Made by a program: the position numbers and the translations under genes
Shown here: piece by piece, positions 20,971-30,000 of the stretch
Numbering within the stretch: position 1 is the stretch's first letter
Layout of the letters: each line of letters starts with the position of its first letter
Notes under the pieces: generated by a model
Databases searched by the model: none
What the model was told of the DNA's origin: nothing
What the model saw: only the letters and a program-made list of their open reading frames with translations
NCBI GenBank assembly: GCA_019918135.1
Contig: WBZZ01003609.1
Location: forward strand, 60,001 to 90,000
Length of the DNA stretch: 30,000 nt
DNA from: Paulinella micropora
Taxonomy: Eukaryota > Cercozoa > Imbricatea > Euglyphida > Paulinellidae
Direction: 5' to 3'

Positions 20971-22625
20971 TGAGATTGAAAATATGAAATGAGTGTGGCC
21001 ACCGCCAGTTCACACTGAGCGTCTAGGCCTGTTGCATTGTTTCTCTTAATCTCCTCCTTCTTTTTCAAAAACTTGTACCTTGTCAGATCGAATCCCTCCG
21101 AGACTAGAGATTGGTCAAAAACAGTAACAAGGGCCTCGTATTCCTGCGTTTCGTCGCAAGGAAAAGCCTTCATGCAGGCATTGATCTCTTTGAGCTTGCT
21201 CAAAAGCGAAGCATCAGAGTCTTTGTCTGAGCTCGTCTTGGCATATAGCATGAGACTTGCCACTCCTCCTTTCTTCCCCTTGAAGGCATTTATGATGTTC
21301 TGTCTGTCCTTCTTCTCCGTGTTTGTGACCACCACCGTAGTTGAGCCCGAGGGTGCAGGGGCCGGTGGGGCAGGAGCTGGTGGGGTCAAATATGTCGGAG
21401 GGTGTGTCTTTGCACCACTCACTTTTGCTTTCATTCTTTCCAGTCTCATCGTCTTCTCGAACTCCTCATTCTCTTTCGCCTTCTTCTTCTCAGATATCAC
21501 CAGCTTTTGAGCATGAGTGATAAAGGCCACCAATTCAGAAGCAGATCTGAGAAAATTATATTTCTCCACATATTGGTCAACACCTGCTTTGTTGGCGACC
21601 GGTGGTGCGTTACTAAGTGATTTAAGGACAGAGTGATCCTTGGTAGGAATCCATCTCTTCCATGCATCCTTGTGCAGTAACGCACCCATCAACAGTCTGA
21701 TCTTGGTCAGAACTCTGTCTGTCTTCTCTAACTCATCAATCACAGGATGAGTTTCTCCTGCTGCCTTAATGCTTTTTTCCATCTCTGCCTTCCCCTCCTC
21801 CAAGGCCTTTATTTCCATTGTAAAAAAATGAAATATGCCACTCGAGTTTTTCGAACCCAGATTGGTCTTCATTTTTGTTACATCGACTGCCTCCTGACCA
21901 GTCGCGAGGAATCTGGCTATTGCTCTTGGGTTTGCGTACTGGAGGTAACCCTCACATCGTGGGCCGTATGTACGTTCCCAAATCAGGGTTTGAGTGTACA
22001 CCCCAAAGATAGCATCGAGTAATTCAAGGTGGGTGTGTGTGTCCCCAAACTGGATATGCTGTATCTTCTTTCTCTCTTCTGGATCAGAGACCAGTTTGCC
22101 GAGGAGCTGTGCTGTGTTTGATAATAGGATATAGACATCCTTTTTAGCACGACTTTTCTCTCTTCTTTGATCCTGAGGGATCCACACATAGGTGTCCTTC
22201 TCTACCCCCATCTTGTTATCAAACTCTTTTTTAGTGAGGTCATAGTGGTCTTGCACACACTGTTGTTCCTCCACTGTGATCTCCTCTCCATCACTATGAA
22301 TCAAGTCGATCATTTTTCGTCCTCCTCCTCCCGTGTAGGCAGGTGGTATGGGATTACCATATGCTCCTCCTCCTCCTGTCTCTTCTTGTTCAAATCCTCC
22401 TTCATCTTCGTCTCCTCCATATCTTCCTGCATCATCCCAGCCCTCTTCTACTCCTCCTACTGCATCTCCTCCTCCTCCTTCCTTCAATCCTCCTCCTCCT
22501 CCTTCATTCAATCCTCCTCCTCCTCCTTCATTCAATCCTCTCCCTCCTCCTCCTCCTGCTTCTTCTTCTTCTCTTCTTTGATCTGCCTCCGAGAATTCAC
22601 TCACTTCGGCGGTCTCTGTCGACAT
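20937..22625 (-). CDS. Gag-like structural protein of the retrotransposon
   Basis: A 562-codon frame from ATG 22625. The N-terminal 90 residues are Gly/Glu-rich with three near-exact GLNEGGGGG-type repeats. From about residue 105 the protein is mostly helical and charged, as capsid regions of Gag are. A Pro/Ala hinge (PPAPAPPAPAP, about 425-435) precedes a second helical part. It is the first ORF after the leader, which is where Gag belongs. No capsid signature can be named by eye, so the role comes from position and composition. It ends at a TAG (20937-20939) in the region where the zinc-finger frame is already open, so the two may form one product. Confidence 0.75.
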   Translation of the reverse strand: MSTETAEVSEFSEADQRREEEEAGGGGGRGLNEGGGGGLNEGGGGGLKEGGGGDAVGGVEEGWDDAGRYGGDEDEGGFEQEETGGGGAYGNPIPPAYTGGGGRKMIDLIHSDGEEITVEEQQCVQDHYDLTKKEFDNKMGVEKDTYVWIPQDQRREKSRAKKDVYILLSNTAQLLGKLVSDPEERKKIQHIQFGDTHTHLELLDAIFGVYTQTLIWERTYGPRCEGYLQYANPRAIARFLATGQEAVDVTKMKTNLGSKNSSGIFHFFTMEIKALEEGKAEMEKSIKAAGETHPVIDELEKTDRVLTKIRLLMGALLHKDAWKRWIPTKDHSVLKSLSNAPPVANKAGVDQYVEKYNFLRSASELVAFITHAQKLVISEKKKAKENEEFEKTMRLERMKAKVSGAKTHPPTYLTPPAPAPPAPAPSGSTTVVVTNTEKKDRQNIINAFKGKKGGVASLMLYAKTSSDKDSDASLLSKLKEINACMKAFPCDETQEYEALVTVFDQSLVSEGFDLTRYKFLKKKEEIKRNNATGLDAQCELAVATLISYFQSHDTSISALVLS

Positions 22626-23411
22626 GATGTCGTAGTAGTGATCAACAGGAGGACAATGTCAGCTCCTATGTTTGGTTTTTGTTCGTTTGTGTTCTGTTCC
22701 TCCTTCAGTCGATTGACTAGTGAAGAGAGAAACTAATAGAGGGGGTAGGATAAGATTCCCTGTCCTCTATGAAACACTGTTTGTATGTTTGTTTTTGTTT
22801 GAGAAAAATAGTCTTTGAGACTTTCTCCGATTTCTTGTTCTCCTTACTCAGATTACTCTCTCCTCCTTCTTTTCTATATTGTATCTAGTATGAGGCACTT
22901 GGATCTACACACAGATAGTAATAGAGAAGCTAGAAAAGCTCTCCTTGAGAAGTCGACAGTCGGTCAGATAGGTTCTCAGACCTACCTTTAGAAAACGATC
23001 AGAGATTTGCAAAAATACTCTGACGTGTGTGTGAGATAATGCAGATAAATGCACAAACTAGAAGGGTAGAGTGTTGTGCTCCTGTCCCTATGCTTGTTTG
23101 TATTTTGTGTGTGTTCCTTCACTCTTCTGTCCACCTCCTTCTTCTTGGTCTCTGTGTGAGAACAGCAAGAACGACAGAGAGTTTGTATCTGATGTCTCCT
23201 TGTGAGCACACAGATACGGATTGGGCTAGAGGGTACGAGACACCTGCTTGAGACCAATCAAATTATTTGTTTTGTGAAAGAGTTATGAGGGAGCTGTGTT
23301 GGAGTATTTGTTTTCGTCTGACGTCCCCGTGTGAGACAGGTCAGTGAAAATTCACTCTGTTGCCTGTGTGGCAAAGCAGAAAGAAATCACCCTAGTGATG
23401 TGGACTCCAAA
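22626..23411 (-). other. 5' leader of the retrotransposon with primer binding site
   Basis: About 785 bp between the 5' LTR and Gag with no supported gene. Two bases after the LTR the - strand reads TGGAGTCCACATCACTAGG (about 23391-23409). It starts with the TGG that pairs with a tRNA CCA end, as a primer binding site should. The priming tRNA was not identified. Confidence 0.7.
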
Positions 23412-23649
23412 TGTAATGCCCCCAATGATAGCTCGTAGAAAAGTCGGTAATACAACCAAACACAGTCCTCAAGAATGAGAATGATGTCTCGTAATATTAG
23501 CTCAGTGAAGCCAAAAAGGAAAACGGCAACAGACCAGGAATAAAATGGCATCAGGTCCAATCCGGACAAATAATACTGAAAAACAAGTCGGTGCACCTGT
23601 CACCAGGAAAAGGTACTTTTTACCGGCTATCCGGGGGGTGATGCCTACA
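23412..23649 (-). repeat. 5' LTR of the retrotransposon
   Basis: 238 bp, TG...CA, nearly identical to 3673-3909. It should hold the element's promoter on the - strand; no TATA box was assigned. The 69-codon frame inside it is not a gene. Confidence 0.93.
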
Positions 23650-24037
23650 TTATGTAGGAGACTGTCAGAGCCAAGCAACAAAAAGGAAACAGAAAGCCAT
23701 TTCCCAACGTCACTGCAGCCCTAACGATAATATTAATATTATCCTGCGTACAAAGTAGTACCGGTTTAAAAAAAAGCCATTCCTTCCTCCTTTTTCCTCG
23801 GGAGGAGAGAGGGAGAAGGGAGGGTGAAATAGCCCTGAAAAAAAGACATCGCAAATTGCCCCCCTCCCTGACAAATGCCGGCGTGTGCGACAGTCAACGC
23901 CAATTCCCCTCCTCCTCGGCTGTATGATGAAGCGCGCGATCTTTAATTTCAAGGCCACCATAAAAAAAAGAAATTTAGCCCAAAGATATTTTTGTCTTTA
24001 AATATAAGCGCTTCGAAAAAACGAGGCATTGCCAGCT
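23650..24037. promoter_or_regulatory. Upstream region of the coiled-coil gene
   Basis: The region starts with the TTAT target duplication. It has a purine-rich stretch (23785-23830), and TTTAAATATAAGCGC at 23997-24011, about 30 bases before the ATG at 24038. The last is a possible TATA-like element, though close to the start codon. No gene is seen. Confidence 0.4.
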
Positions 24038-24655
24038 ATGAGCAGCAAGGAACACTCGGCATCGTGCCAATTGAAAACCATCCGTGAATTGAACAACCTC
24101 TATCAAGAGGTGAAGGATGAGGACGAGGCGAAAAATTATTTACGGTCGGGACGACATGCCAACGATACTGACGACTTCGCCGTTTATGTGCGGAGACTTC
24201 GCGGTAAAGGGCTACCTGCAGCAGAACTGAAGGACCGGATTGCTAAGCTCTTGGCAGTTCAACTTTACCTTGACACGAAGATCTTCGAACAAGTACAGAA
24301 GGGTATAAACACCAAAGCGTGGAATGTTGCAGTTCGGTCACAGGACATCGCAAGAGCCGAAAGGCTGGTCGAGACTTTGAAGCTAGAATTGACGCAAGCA
24401 ATAGGCGACGAAGATTTCAAGACAGCGGCAGAAATCTCGAAAAAAATAAGCGTTTGCAAAGAAGAGATCAAAAGCTTGAGAGAGACGAAGACGGGATCAC
24501 AAAATGATGGCGTCCTTCTTCGAGAAGCTAACAACGAATGGGAAAAAGTCACAGCATGTGATTTTTACACCAACATGCCCGAAGGCGACCAACAATATTT
24601 ACAAACGTCATTTGAGTCTGAGCGAAGAACACATACCGGATATATCAATCGGTAA
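24038..24655 (+). CDS. Small coiled-coil protein with a UVR-like helical hairpin
   Basis: A 205-codon frame from ATG 24038. It is highly charged and mostly helical. Residues about 111-147 (LVETLKLELTQAIGDEDFKTAAEISKKI) have the pattern of a UVR-type helical hairpin, with two helices around an acidic turn followed by Phe and Ala-Ala. That motif mediates protein contacts in UvrB/UvrC and in unrelated eukaryotic proteins. This is a pattern match by eye only. A donor (G|GTAACC at 24652) and a strong acceptor (TTCTTCTTTTCAG at 24700) define a possible 49-bp intron. Its removal would replace the TAA by a short Arg/Gly-rich end stopping at TGA 24720-24722. A poly(A) signal AATAAA lies at about 24988. 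No family is assigned. Confidence 0.6.
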   Translation: MSSKEHSASCQLKTIRELNNLYQEVKDEDEAKNYLRSGRHANDTDDFAVYVRRLRGKGLPAAELKDRIAKLLAVQLYLDTKIFEQVQKGINTKAWNVAVRSQDIARAERLVETLKLELTQAIGDEDFKTAAEISKKISVCKEEIKSLRETKTGSQNDGVLLREANNEWEKVTACDFYTNMPEGDQQYLQTSFESERRTHTGYINR

Positions 24656-24700
24656 CCAAAAAAATCTGTCTCACCGGCACCGTTGTTTTCTTCTTTTCAG
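24652..24700 (+). other. Possible 49-bp terminal intron
   Basis: GTAACC donor and a pyrimidine-rich acceptor ending CAG. Splicing adds only six residues (GRRTGG) after Arg, so both forms are nearly the same protein. Confidence 0.4.
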
Positions 24701-24722
24701 GGGACGGAGGACGGGGGGTTGA

Positions 24723-25046
24723 AAAGCTTTAATCATTTTCTCTAAACCAAAGAAAAAAAAAGGGGAGGAAAAGTCTAACCATTTCAAGACAAAAAGGACA
24801 AACGCTTCTGAACCTAACAGATTGTTGAAATTATAGGAAAGGGGGGTTGTACGCTCCGCACGTTTGTGCTGGTTTTTTTGGCATTGGCCGGCGACGGTGC
24901 GGATGTGCTTGGACGCGCGTGACACTTTCCAGGGGCATGTTTGTTTTAGCAAGAAAAGAAACATTTTTTTGTTGTTTAATCATACTAAATAAAATAGAAG
25001 CAAACTCTTGCCTTAAATTGTACTGTCCTCCTTTTTTTTACTGTCT
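24723..25046. other. Intergenic region between convergent genes
   Basis: It contains AATAAA on the + strand near 24988, and TTTAAT near 24974, which is ATTAAA on the - strand. These could end the convergent transcripts from both sides. Base composition changes visibly to GC-rich from about 25050. No gene. Confidence 0.55.
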
Positions 25047-27066
25047 TCAGTCGAGTTCGGGCTTCCTGACGCTGCCGTGGAACATGGATTCTAGGTTGTT
25101 AATACAAGTCGCCAGGGCGTCGTTGCGTGCTTTGCGCGAGGGGCGCGCCTTCTTGGCCTCGCAGACCAGGGCGTCTTCCAAGCTCTGCGCTAGCAGCGTG
25201 TGCAGCCCACGTCGTGTCGAGCCAGCCGGCACACACGTTCGAGCCCGCGCCCTTGAGGCCGAACAGGAACCGCAGCAGCACCGTGGCGGAGCAGTGCAGG
25301 CGCACCGACAGCTCCAGGCCGTGGGTGAACAGCGGCGGGCGCCGCAGCTGGCGGCGGGTGTACTGCATGTGCGGCGCAGATTCAAAGAACAAGTGCAGGT
25401 AATTGACGCAGTTGGTCATCAGGCGGTACGCCCACACCGCCTGCACCGAGCGGCCGCCGGCGTCGTGTTCTTGCTCGTGGTCGCCCTTTTGCTGCTGCTG
25501 CTGCTGCCTGGAGATAATCTTGATCAGCCGCCGCGCGCTCAGGCGGTGCAGCAGCGTCATAAAGCCCTGCAGATAAACCATGACCAGCTCCATGATCGGC
25601 AGGCTGTCCGCCAGCCCCGCGGGCTCCTCCCACCAGTTGCGCCTCGTGCGCACCGGAGCCGCGCGCCTTTCCACCTGCGGCAGCTCCTCGCTCTCGGCCT
25701 GCAGCACGAGCTGTTGTGCGTACACCGTGCGCGCCAGCCTCAGCGTGGCATCCCCCGCGACGAAGCGCGACACCAGCAGGCACAGCTCCTCGAGCTTGGC
25801 CGGCTCCAGCTCGAACGGCCGCAGCGTGTGCTCTAACGCCAGCAGCGCGCGCACCTGGCCCAGCCCGCCGAGTACTTCTTTCGCGAGCTCCGGGCCCAGC
25901 ATCTCCTCGACCGTGGACCCGACCGTGTCCTCGACCTCCTGCGTCAGGTACGCGCACAGTTCGGGCGTGATCGCGCCGTAGCGCCTGCCCAGTGACTCCT
26001 CCGTCCACGGCGGCAGCACGGCGGCCGCGCCAACCGTGATGATCGCCGTCGTGCACACGGTGGCCACCCCGTCGCGGTCGTGCAGGGCCGCCAGGTTGTG
26101 GTTCAGGGCCCTGGGCACCCTGGCGAGCAGGGGGTTCAGCGCTATGCCCACCACGCCGTCCGACAAAATCGAACGTACCAGCACGGCGTGTTCGCGCACG
26201 TAGCGGTACAACAGGCTCAGGTCCCGTGCCTCCAGGTTGGGCAGCGCCAGGACGTCCCTGCACATGCGTGTCACCGCGTTCAGCGTTTCTTGGCCCAGCT
26301 CTTCTTCTTCTTCAATAGCCCCCGTGGTGCTGCGGGGGAACACACAGAACAGCTCGTCCCTCACGAGCTGGCGCCACTTGCGCCTGGCGCCCTCGCGCGC
26401 CGGCAGCCAGGGCGGACTGTTGCCGAACAGCTTGCCCAGCGCGGCGTAGAAGAGCAGCAAATGCCACTGTGCCTCCGTCCTGATCAGGGCGCGGGGCGCC
26501 GCTTCGGCGCCCGCCAGCACGGTTAGTTCGGCGTGCAGGGCGCCGCTCCAGCCAAAGCGTTTCGACGCCACCAAGAAGCTGTCGACCAGGGCCGCGGGGC
26601 GGTAGCACACCGACTCGATCGGCATCGCCCGCTGGCACAGCGGCGCCTGCTTGTCCCTCTGCGGCATCGCGAACATCACGCACACGGGGGGCACACAGTC
26701 GTTCAGGGCCGTCTGCGGTTGGACACTGTTCTGCTCGCCACCGACGAGCACAACCTGGACGCACCGATCCGTCGTGCAGTACTTCAAGCACCAGCCGGTG
26801 CCGAACGTCTGCAGGTCGTTCACGCGCTTCCAGTCGACCTCCGCGTAGTCCGGCACCGGTGGACAGTCAACCCTCGTCGTCGTCACGGGCGCACCCTCCA
26901 TCACGGGCGCATCCGTTGTCGCACCCTCCATCACGGGGGTATCCGTTGTCACGGGCGCATCCGCTGTCGCATCCGTTGTCGCAGACTCCTGCGCGGCCTG
27001 AGTACCGCCGGGCTCGCCCTCTAATCTGGTAGCAGCCACAATTTCTACCGCCTCTTGAAAACTCAT
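25047..27066 (-). CDS. Large subtelomeric protein of unknown function, frame change near the C-terminus
   Basis: ATG 27066 opens a 655-codon frame ending at 25099. Its last 30-40 codons read as poor protein (Arg/Gly/Pro-rich). The frame one base away, ending at TGA 25047, gives a more ordinary charged helical end. A one-base shift near 25195-25215 is therefore likely, by decay or assembly error. The N-terminal 65 residues are Thr/Ala/Pro-rich with repeated TTDAPVMEGA units. The rest is a mixed hydrophobic, helix-rich protein with a Gln6 run at about 25491-25508. There is no signal peptide, clear membrane segment or known motif. Intronless, GC-rich and unidirectional with its two neighbours. 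It could be a lineage-specific subtelomeric gene or virus-derived; I recognise no viral family. Confidence 0.7.
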
Positions 27067-27445
27067 GGCCTTTCTTTTTTTTAGGGACGCGTCGACAAAA
27101 AAACTACTGCGTTTTTTTTATTGGCTGCCTTTTTTTTTGGCCTTCTTCGCCTCCCAACTTCGTTTTTCTTTTTGCTGTACATTTTCCCGCCACACCCCCC
27201 GTCGCAACAAACCCCCCGCCCCCGGCCGTTGGAGAGTGTCTGTGTGAAATTGGTGGCCGCGGCGCAACATTTCGCCTCCCCCCCCCCCCCCACCTCTCCC
27301 GTCTCAACATGTCGCCCCTTTTTTCACCCCGCCCCGTATTTCTGTCCCCACCCCAAAAGAAAAAACAAACCTCGCCCCACTCTTCTCTGTGCCCCCCTGG
27401 TTTTTTTTCCCGTGCACCCCCTGGTTTTTTTCGGGAGGGAGAAAT
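27067..27445. promoter_or_regulatory. Spacer with T and C runs, poly(A) signal and promoter region
   Basis: No gene. TTTATT at 27117-27122 is AATAAA on the - strand, placed to end the transcript of the gene at 27446-28786. Runs of T and C (C13 near 27279) make several short false frames on both strands. Confidence 0.6.
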
Positions 27446-28786
27446 TCACTGGTGCACCGCCGCCTGCGGGCCGGCGGCGGGCCGGAGTTCTAGGACAGAG
27501 ATCGTGGCGCCCCGACGGTCGTGTAAGCCGCCCACCACGAACTTGACCGTTCGCCCCTGCCTGAGCTGGGCCAGGCCCATGTGCCAGGAAAGCGTTTGCT
27601 GCTGGTCCAGGCTTTCTATCCTGATCAGCCTGCCGTAATTGACTCCCTGCCGGAGGCACAGGTCGTCGCGCCTGCACGAAAAGACCATCTCGCCCGGGCG
27701 GGGCCTGGGGCAGCTGCTGTGGTGCGCTCCCTTCTGCTGGCCAAAGCTCACACAACAGTTTCTGTCGACCTGCCTAAAAAACGACAGGCCGGTGACCAGC
27801 TTGCCCCCGTCGTCGCTGGAAGCGGGCGCCAAGACCTGCAGCCGCACGGCCGAAACGTTCGTGTCCCTGCCGCCGTCGCCGGCCTCGTAGCTACAGAACG
27901 TCTCCAGCAGTTTGTCCTCTTCCGTAGGCCTAAAGGCCACGGTGCAGTGCGTTTGCGCGCCGTCGGCGTGCCGGAACGCTAATTGGGTGCCCTCGGGCAG
28001 GCACTGCATCAGCACCCCCAGCAGGGCCGGGGTCCACTCCGCGGCGGGCGGCGTGCTTGGCAGCCACGCCAATTGCTTAGCGATGCTCTCCCACACGGGC
28101 GCCGCGCCGGCGGGCAGCTGTGGCACCCGGACTCTGGGAGCCACGGCACACAAGCCGCGATTCGTGCGGTAGCTAGCCTGGATCTGGCCCCAGCTCAGGC
28201 AATAGAAATGTTTCTGGCCGCGGCTTATCACCAGGTACGCGGGGCGGCCGCCGTGCAGCACCTGAGCCCCCACCCCGTAGAAGTCCTGGTCGCTCGCGCA
28301 CGCAGCAACCTTGAGTACCCACCAACCCCTGATTTCCTGGTATTCGGCCGCGCCTTGTGTGTGGCCGTTGATTTCCAGCCCGCGCGGCGGCTGCAGGAAC
28401 GGGCTCGCGATGGCCTCGCCGGGCTCTGTCAGCGGAGTGTTGTCCTTGAGGACAAAAAGCACTCCCCCCGTCGGCAGCGACAGCACCCTGTACAACGCTA
28501 GCCTCTTGGCGGGGTCGTCGGCGCGCACAAACAGGCGCGCTAACAAGACAACCTTCTTAGCCGCGACCGCGTTCATCACGGGCTCGGCGTCCCCGTCGCA
28601 CACCACGGCCAGAAACGTGGGCAGACACGCTTGCTCCAGCGGCCGGCCGCGCACAACGTGGGTGCTGGGGATGCGGCAGCCGTACTTGGGGCCCGGCCTC
28701 GGGGATTGCCGGGAGTATTGTGCGTTCATGGATTCCTGCCAGTTCAGTGTTACTTGGATCGGCGACGGTAAAACAGCGCGCTGCAT
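27446..28786 (-). CDS. Second subtelomeric protein of unknown function
   Basis: A 446-codon frame from ATG 28786 to TGA 27446, with no break. A second in-frame ATG lies 19 codons in. Composition is that of a globular protein: alternating hydrophobic strands, many Cys and Trp, and no low-complexity region. Several segments look like beta-rich repeats (for example RGWWVLKVAACASD and PAYLVISRGQKHFYCLSWGQI). No catalytic motif, signal peptide or membrane segment is evident. It has its own poly(A) signal downstream (27117-27122). The same strand, similar GC content and similar spacing link it with its two neighbours. I do not recognise the family; remote homology to a viral or host family would need profile search. 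Confidence 0.75.
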   Translation of the reverse strand: MQRAVLPSPIQVTLNWQESMNAQYSRQSPRPGPKYGCRIPSTHVVRGRPLEQACLPTFLAVVCDGDAEPVMNAVAAKKVVLLARLFVRADDPAKRLALYRVLSLPTGGVLFVLKDNTPLTEPGEAIASPFLQPPRGLEINGHTQGAAEYQEIRGWWVLKVAACASDQDFYGVGAQVLHGGRPAYLVISRGQKHFYCLSWGQIQASYRTNRGLCAVAPRVRVPQLPAGAAPVWESIAKQLAWLPSTPPAAEWTPALLGVLMQCLPEGTQLAFRHADGAQTHCTVAFRPTEEDKLLETFCSYEAGDGGRDTNVSAVRLQVLAPASSDDGGKLVTGLSFFRQVDRNCCVSFGQQKGAHHSSCPRPRPGEMVFSCRRDDLCLRQGVNYGRLIRIESLDQQQTLSWHMGLAQLRQGRTVKFVVGGLHDRRGATISVLELRPAAGPQAAVHQ

Positions 28787-29015
28787 TTCCCACCCCGGGT
28801 TTGCTTGGACGCCGGCAGGTTTGTTAAGAGAGCTTTCTTTGTACAGTGTCCCTTTTTTTGCTGTAGTTTTATTATTATGCTTTGAGAACTAAGAGAGAGA
28901 GAGTAACCGGGGGGGGAGAAGGGTGCCCGGGGGGGGGGGGGAAATGTTGCGGGGCAGGAAAAGGGTTTTTTCTTTTGCCCCGCGCTTTTTTCTGGGTTTG
29001 TGGTGGTGCCCTTTT
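28787..29015. other. Spacer between the second and third subtelomeric genes
   Basis: It has TTTATT at 28868-28873 (AATAAA on the - strand, for the outermost gene) and a G13 run near 28930. No gene. Confidence 0.6.
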
Positions 29016-29847
29016 TTACACGGTGTCCGCTCGCACGCCCTCGTTCGCTGGCTCCGGGCTTTCGGGCGCCGCACCCACCGCCGCGGCTGCCGCCGCTTCC
29101 GCCACCGCCGGCGCCGCAGGTGGCGGCGGCGGCGCCAGCGCCGAGATCTCCTCCAGCAGCCCCTGCACTGCCTTGCTCCCGCCCACGATCGCCGCCGCGC
29201 TCTTTTCTTGCGCCCGCGCGAAGTTCTGGTTCTGCACCGCCGTGGCGCGGTAGAAGGCCGCCGACTCCGCAAAGAAGTGCTGGACTACGCTCAATGCCTC
29301 GCCGAACGCCTTGAGCTTCTTTTCCAGGCCAGCCGGCAACGACTCGGCGCGCGCCGACGACGACGACGACGAGGCCGCCTCCGCCGCCTTTTCTGATTCC
29401 TGGCAGCTCTCCACGTAGCGCGGCGGCAGCCAGTTAGGGTCCTGCGCCCGCTTGCGTACCACCTCCAGCAGGCCCGACGGTAGCGGACCAAAGTGCGGGA
29501 CGGGCGGTGGTATGTGCGGACCCCCCAAGTGGGGCTGAAAGCGCGGACCAAAGTGAGGGACGGGCGGACCAAAGTGCTGGCACCCCAAGTGCGGGGCGGG
29601 CGGACCAAAGTGCTGGCACCCCAAGTGCGGGGCGGGCGGACCAAAGTGCTGGCACCCCAAGTGCGGGGCGGGCGGGGGGAGGTGCGGGCATCCCAAGTGG
29701 GGCTGAAAGCACGGACCAAAGCGAGGGACGAGCGGTGGAACGTGCGCACTACCAGCGTGGGTAGGCGGAAAGTGCGGGCTACTACCAGCGTGGGTAGGCG
29801 GAAAGTGCGGGCTACTACCAGCGTGGGTAGGCGGAAAGTGCGGGCTT
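29016..29847 (-). CDS. Outermost subtelomeric gene: Pro/His repeat protein whose 5' end is lost in the telomere
   Basis: The frame ends at TAA 29016. Going upstream it stays open through the coding repeats and the 33-bp repeats into the telomere repeats, read as Leu-Thr. It contains no Met codon anywhere. The only candidate start is a TTG at 29696, which is weak. The N-terminal half is Pro/His-rich: three SSPHFPPTHAG-type units, then three 12-residue PPAPHLGCQHFG units. The C-terminal half is helical and Ala/Glu-rich with a Ser run, a likely coiled coil (about 29200-29340), a Pro/Ala linker and an acidic end. Of three open frames over the repeats, only this one continues through the non-repeat half to a stop followed by AATAAA. 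A gene cut by chromosome breakage and capped by telomere addition fits best. Confidence 0.6.
29564..29671. repeat. Three tandem copies of a 36-bp repeat
   Basis: GCGGACCAAAGTGCTGGCAC starts at 29564, 29600 and 29636. The copies appear identical. They encode 12-residue units in the - strand frame. Confidence 0.97.
29751..29846. repeat. Three tandem copies of a 33-bp subtelomeric repeat
   Basis: ACCAGCGTGGGTAGGCGGAA starts at 29751, 29784 and 29817. The last copy runs into the first TTAGGG without a spacer. The length keeps the reading frame. Confidence 0.97.
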
Positions 29848-30000
29848 AGGGTTAGGGTTAGGGTTAGGGTTAGGGTTAGGGTTAGGGTTAGGGTTAGGGT
29901 TAGGGTTAGGGTTAGGGTTAGGGTTAGGGTTAGGGTTAGGGTTAGGGTTAGGGTTAGGGTTAGGTTAGGGTTAGGGTTAGGGTTAGGGTTAGGGTTAGGG
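29846..30000 (+). repeat. Telomere (TTAGGG)n
   Basis: About 26 units run to the window edge with the G-rich strand 5' to 3' outward, as at a chromosome's right end. One five-base unit TTAGG is at 29960-29964. Confidence 0.98.

Noticed and set aside
25382..26263. 293-codon Arg/Gly/Ala-rich frame on the - strand
   Set aside because: A GC-rich shadow of the 655-codon frame, with highly biased composition.
25047..29847. A herpesvirus US22-family cluster next to telomere repeats
   Set aside because: The arrangement recalls it, but I could not find the family motifs in the three proteins.

Overview
This is the end of a eukaryotic nuclear chromosome. The last 155 bases are (TTAGGG)n with the G-rich strand pointing outward, as at a true right-hand chromosome end. 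Short GT-AG introns (about 50-85 bp), AATAAA-type poly(A) signals, a tRNA-headed SINE, microsatellites, an LTR retrotransposon and a long DNA transposon all fit a nuclear genome. TTAGGG telomeres occur in animals, fungi and several protist groups, so the lineage cannot be fixed from this window.

Layout. (1) 1-3672, host-side DNA: the 3' part of a two-exon gene on the + strand, a 500-bp field of degenerate palindromic repeats (940-1440), a broken Pro/Ser/Thr-rich reading frame on the - strand, and about 1 kb with no supported gene. (2) 3673-23649, one Ty3/gypsy-type LTR retrotransposon on the - strand, recognised by two 237-238-bp LTRs, a TTAT target duplication, a polypurine tract, a primer-binding-site-like sequence, Gag-like ORFs (one with a CCCH zinc finger), a degenerate protease region, and RT-RNase H-integrase. 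A SINE with an (ATT)n tail lies near its 3' LTR. (3) 6659-15561, nested inside the integrase: an 8.9-kb DNA transposon with long terminal inverted repeats, TA target duplication, tandem subterminal repeats with G-runs, and two divergently transcribed genes. One resembles the uncharacterised DUF7869 group and carries a C-terminal SAP domain; the other is acidic, Lys/Glu-rich and Gln-rich, with introns. (4) 23650-24850: a small coiled-coil gene on the + strand. (5) 25047 to the telomere: a visibly GC-richer block of three genes on the - strand, transcribed away from the telomere, without recognisable homologues. The outermost has no methionine codon and its frame runs straight into the telomere repeats.

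Order of events: the LTR element inserted into an intergenic region; its LTRs now differ at roughly nine positions by hand count. The DNA transposon then jumped into its integrase, between the second Asp and the Glu of the DDE triad. Without the LTR element, the - strand gene ending at 2661 and the + strand gene at 24038 would be a divergent pair about 1.4 kb apart.

The strongest candidates for something undescribed are the 8.9-kb TA-specific transposon with its two-gene divergent layout, and the subtelomeric GC-rich cluster with a telomere-truncated gene. Many frames are broken by single-base shifts, several at homopolymers, so some breaks may be assembly errors rather than decay.
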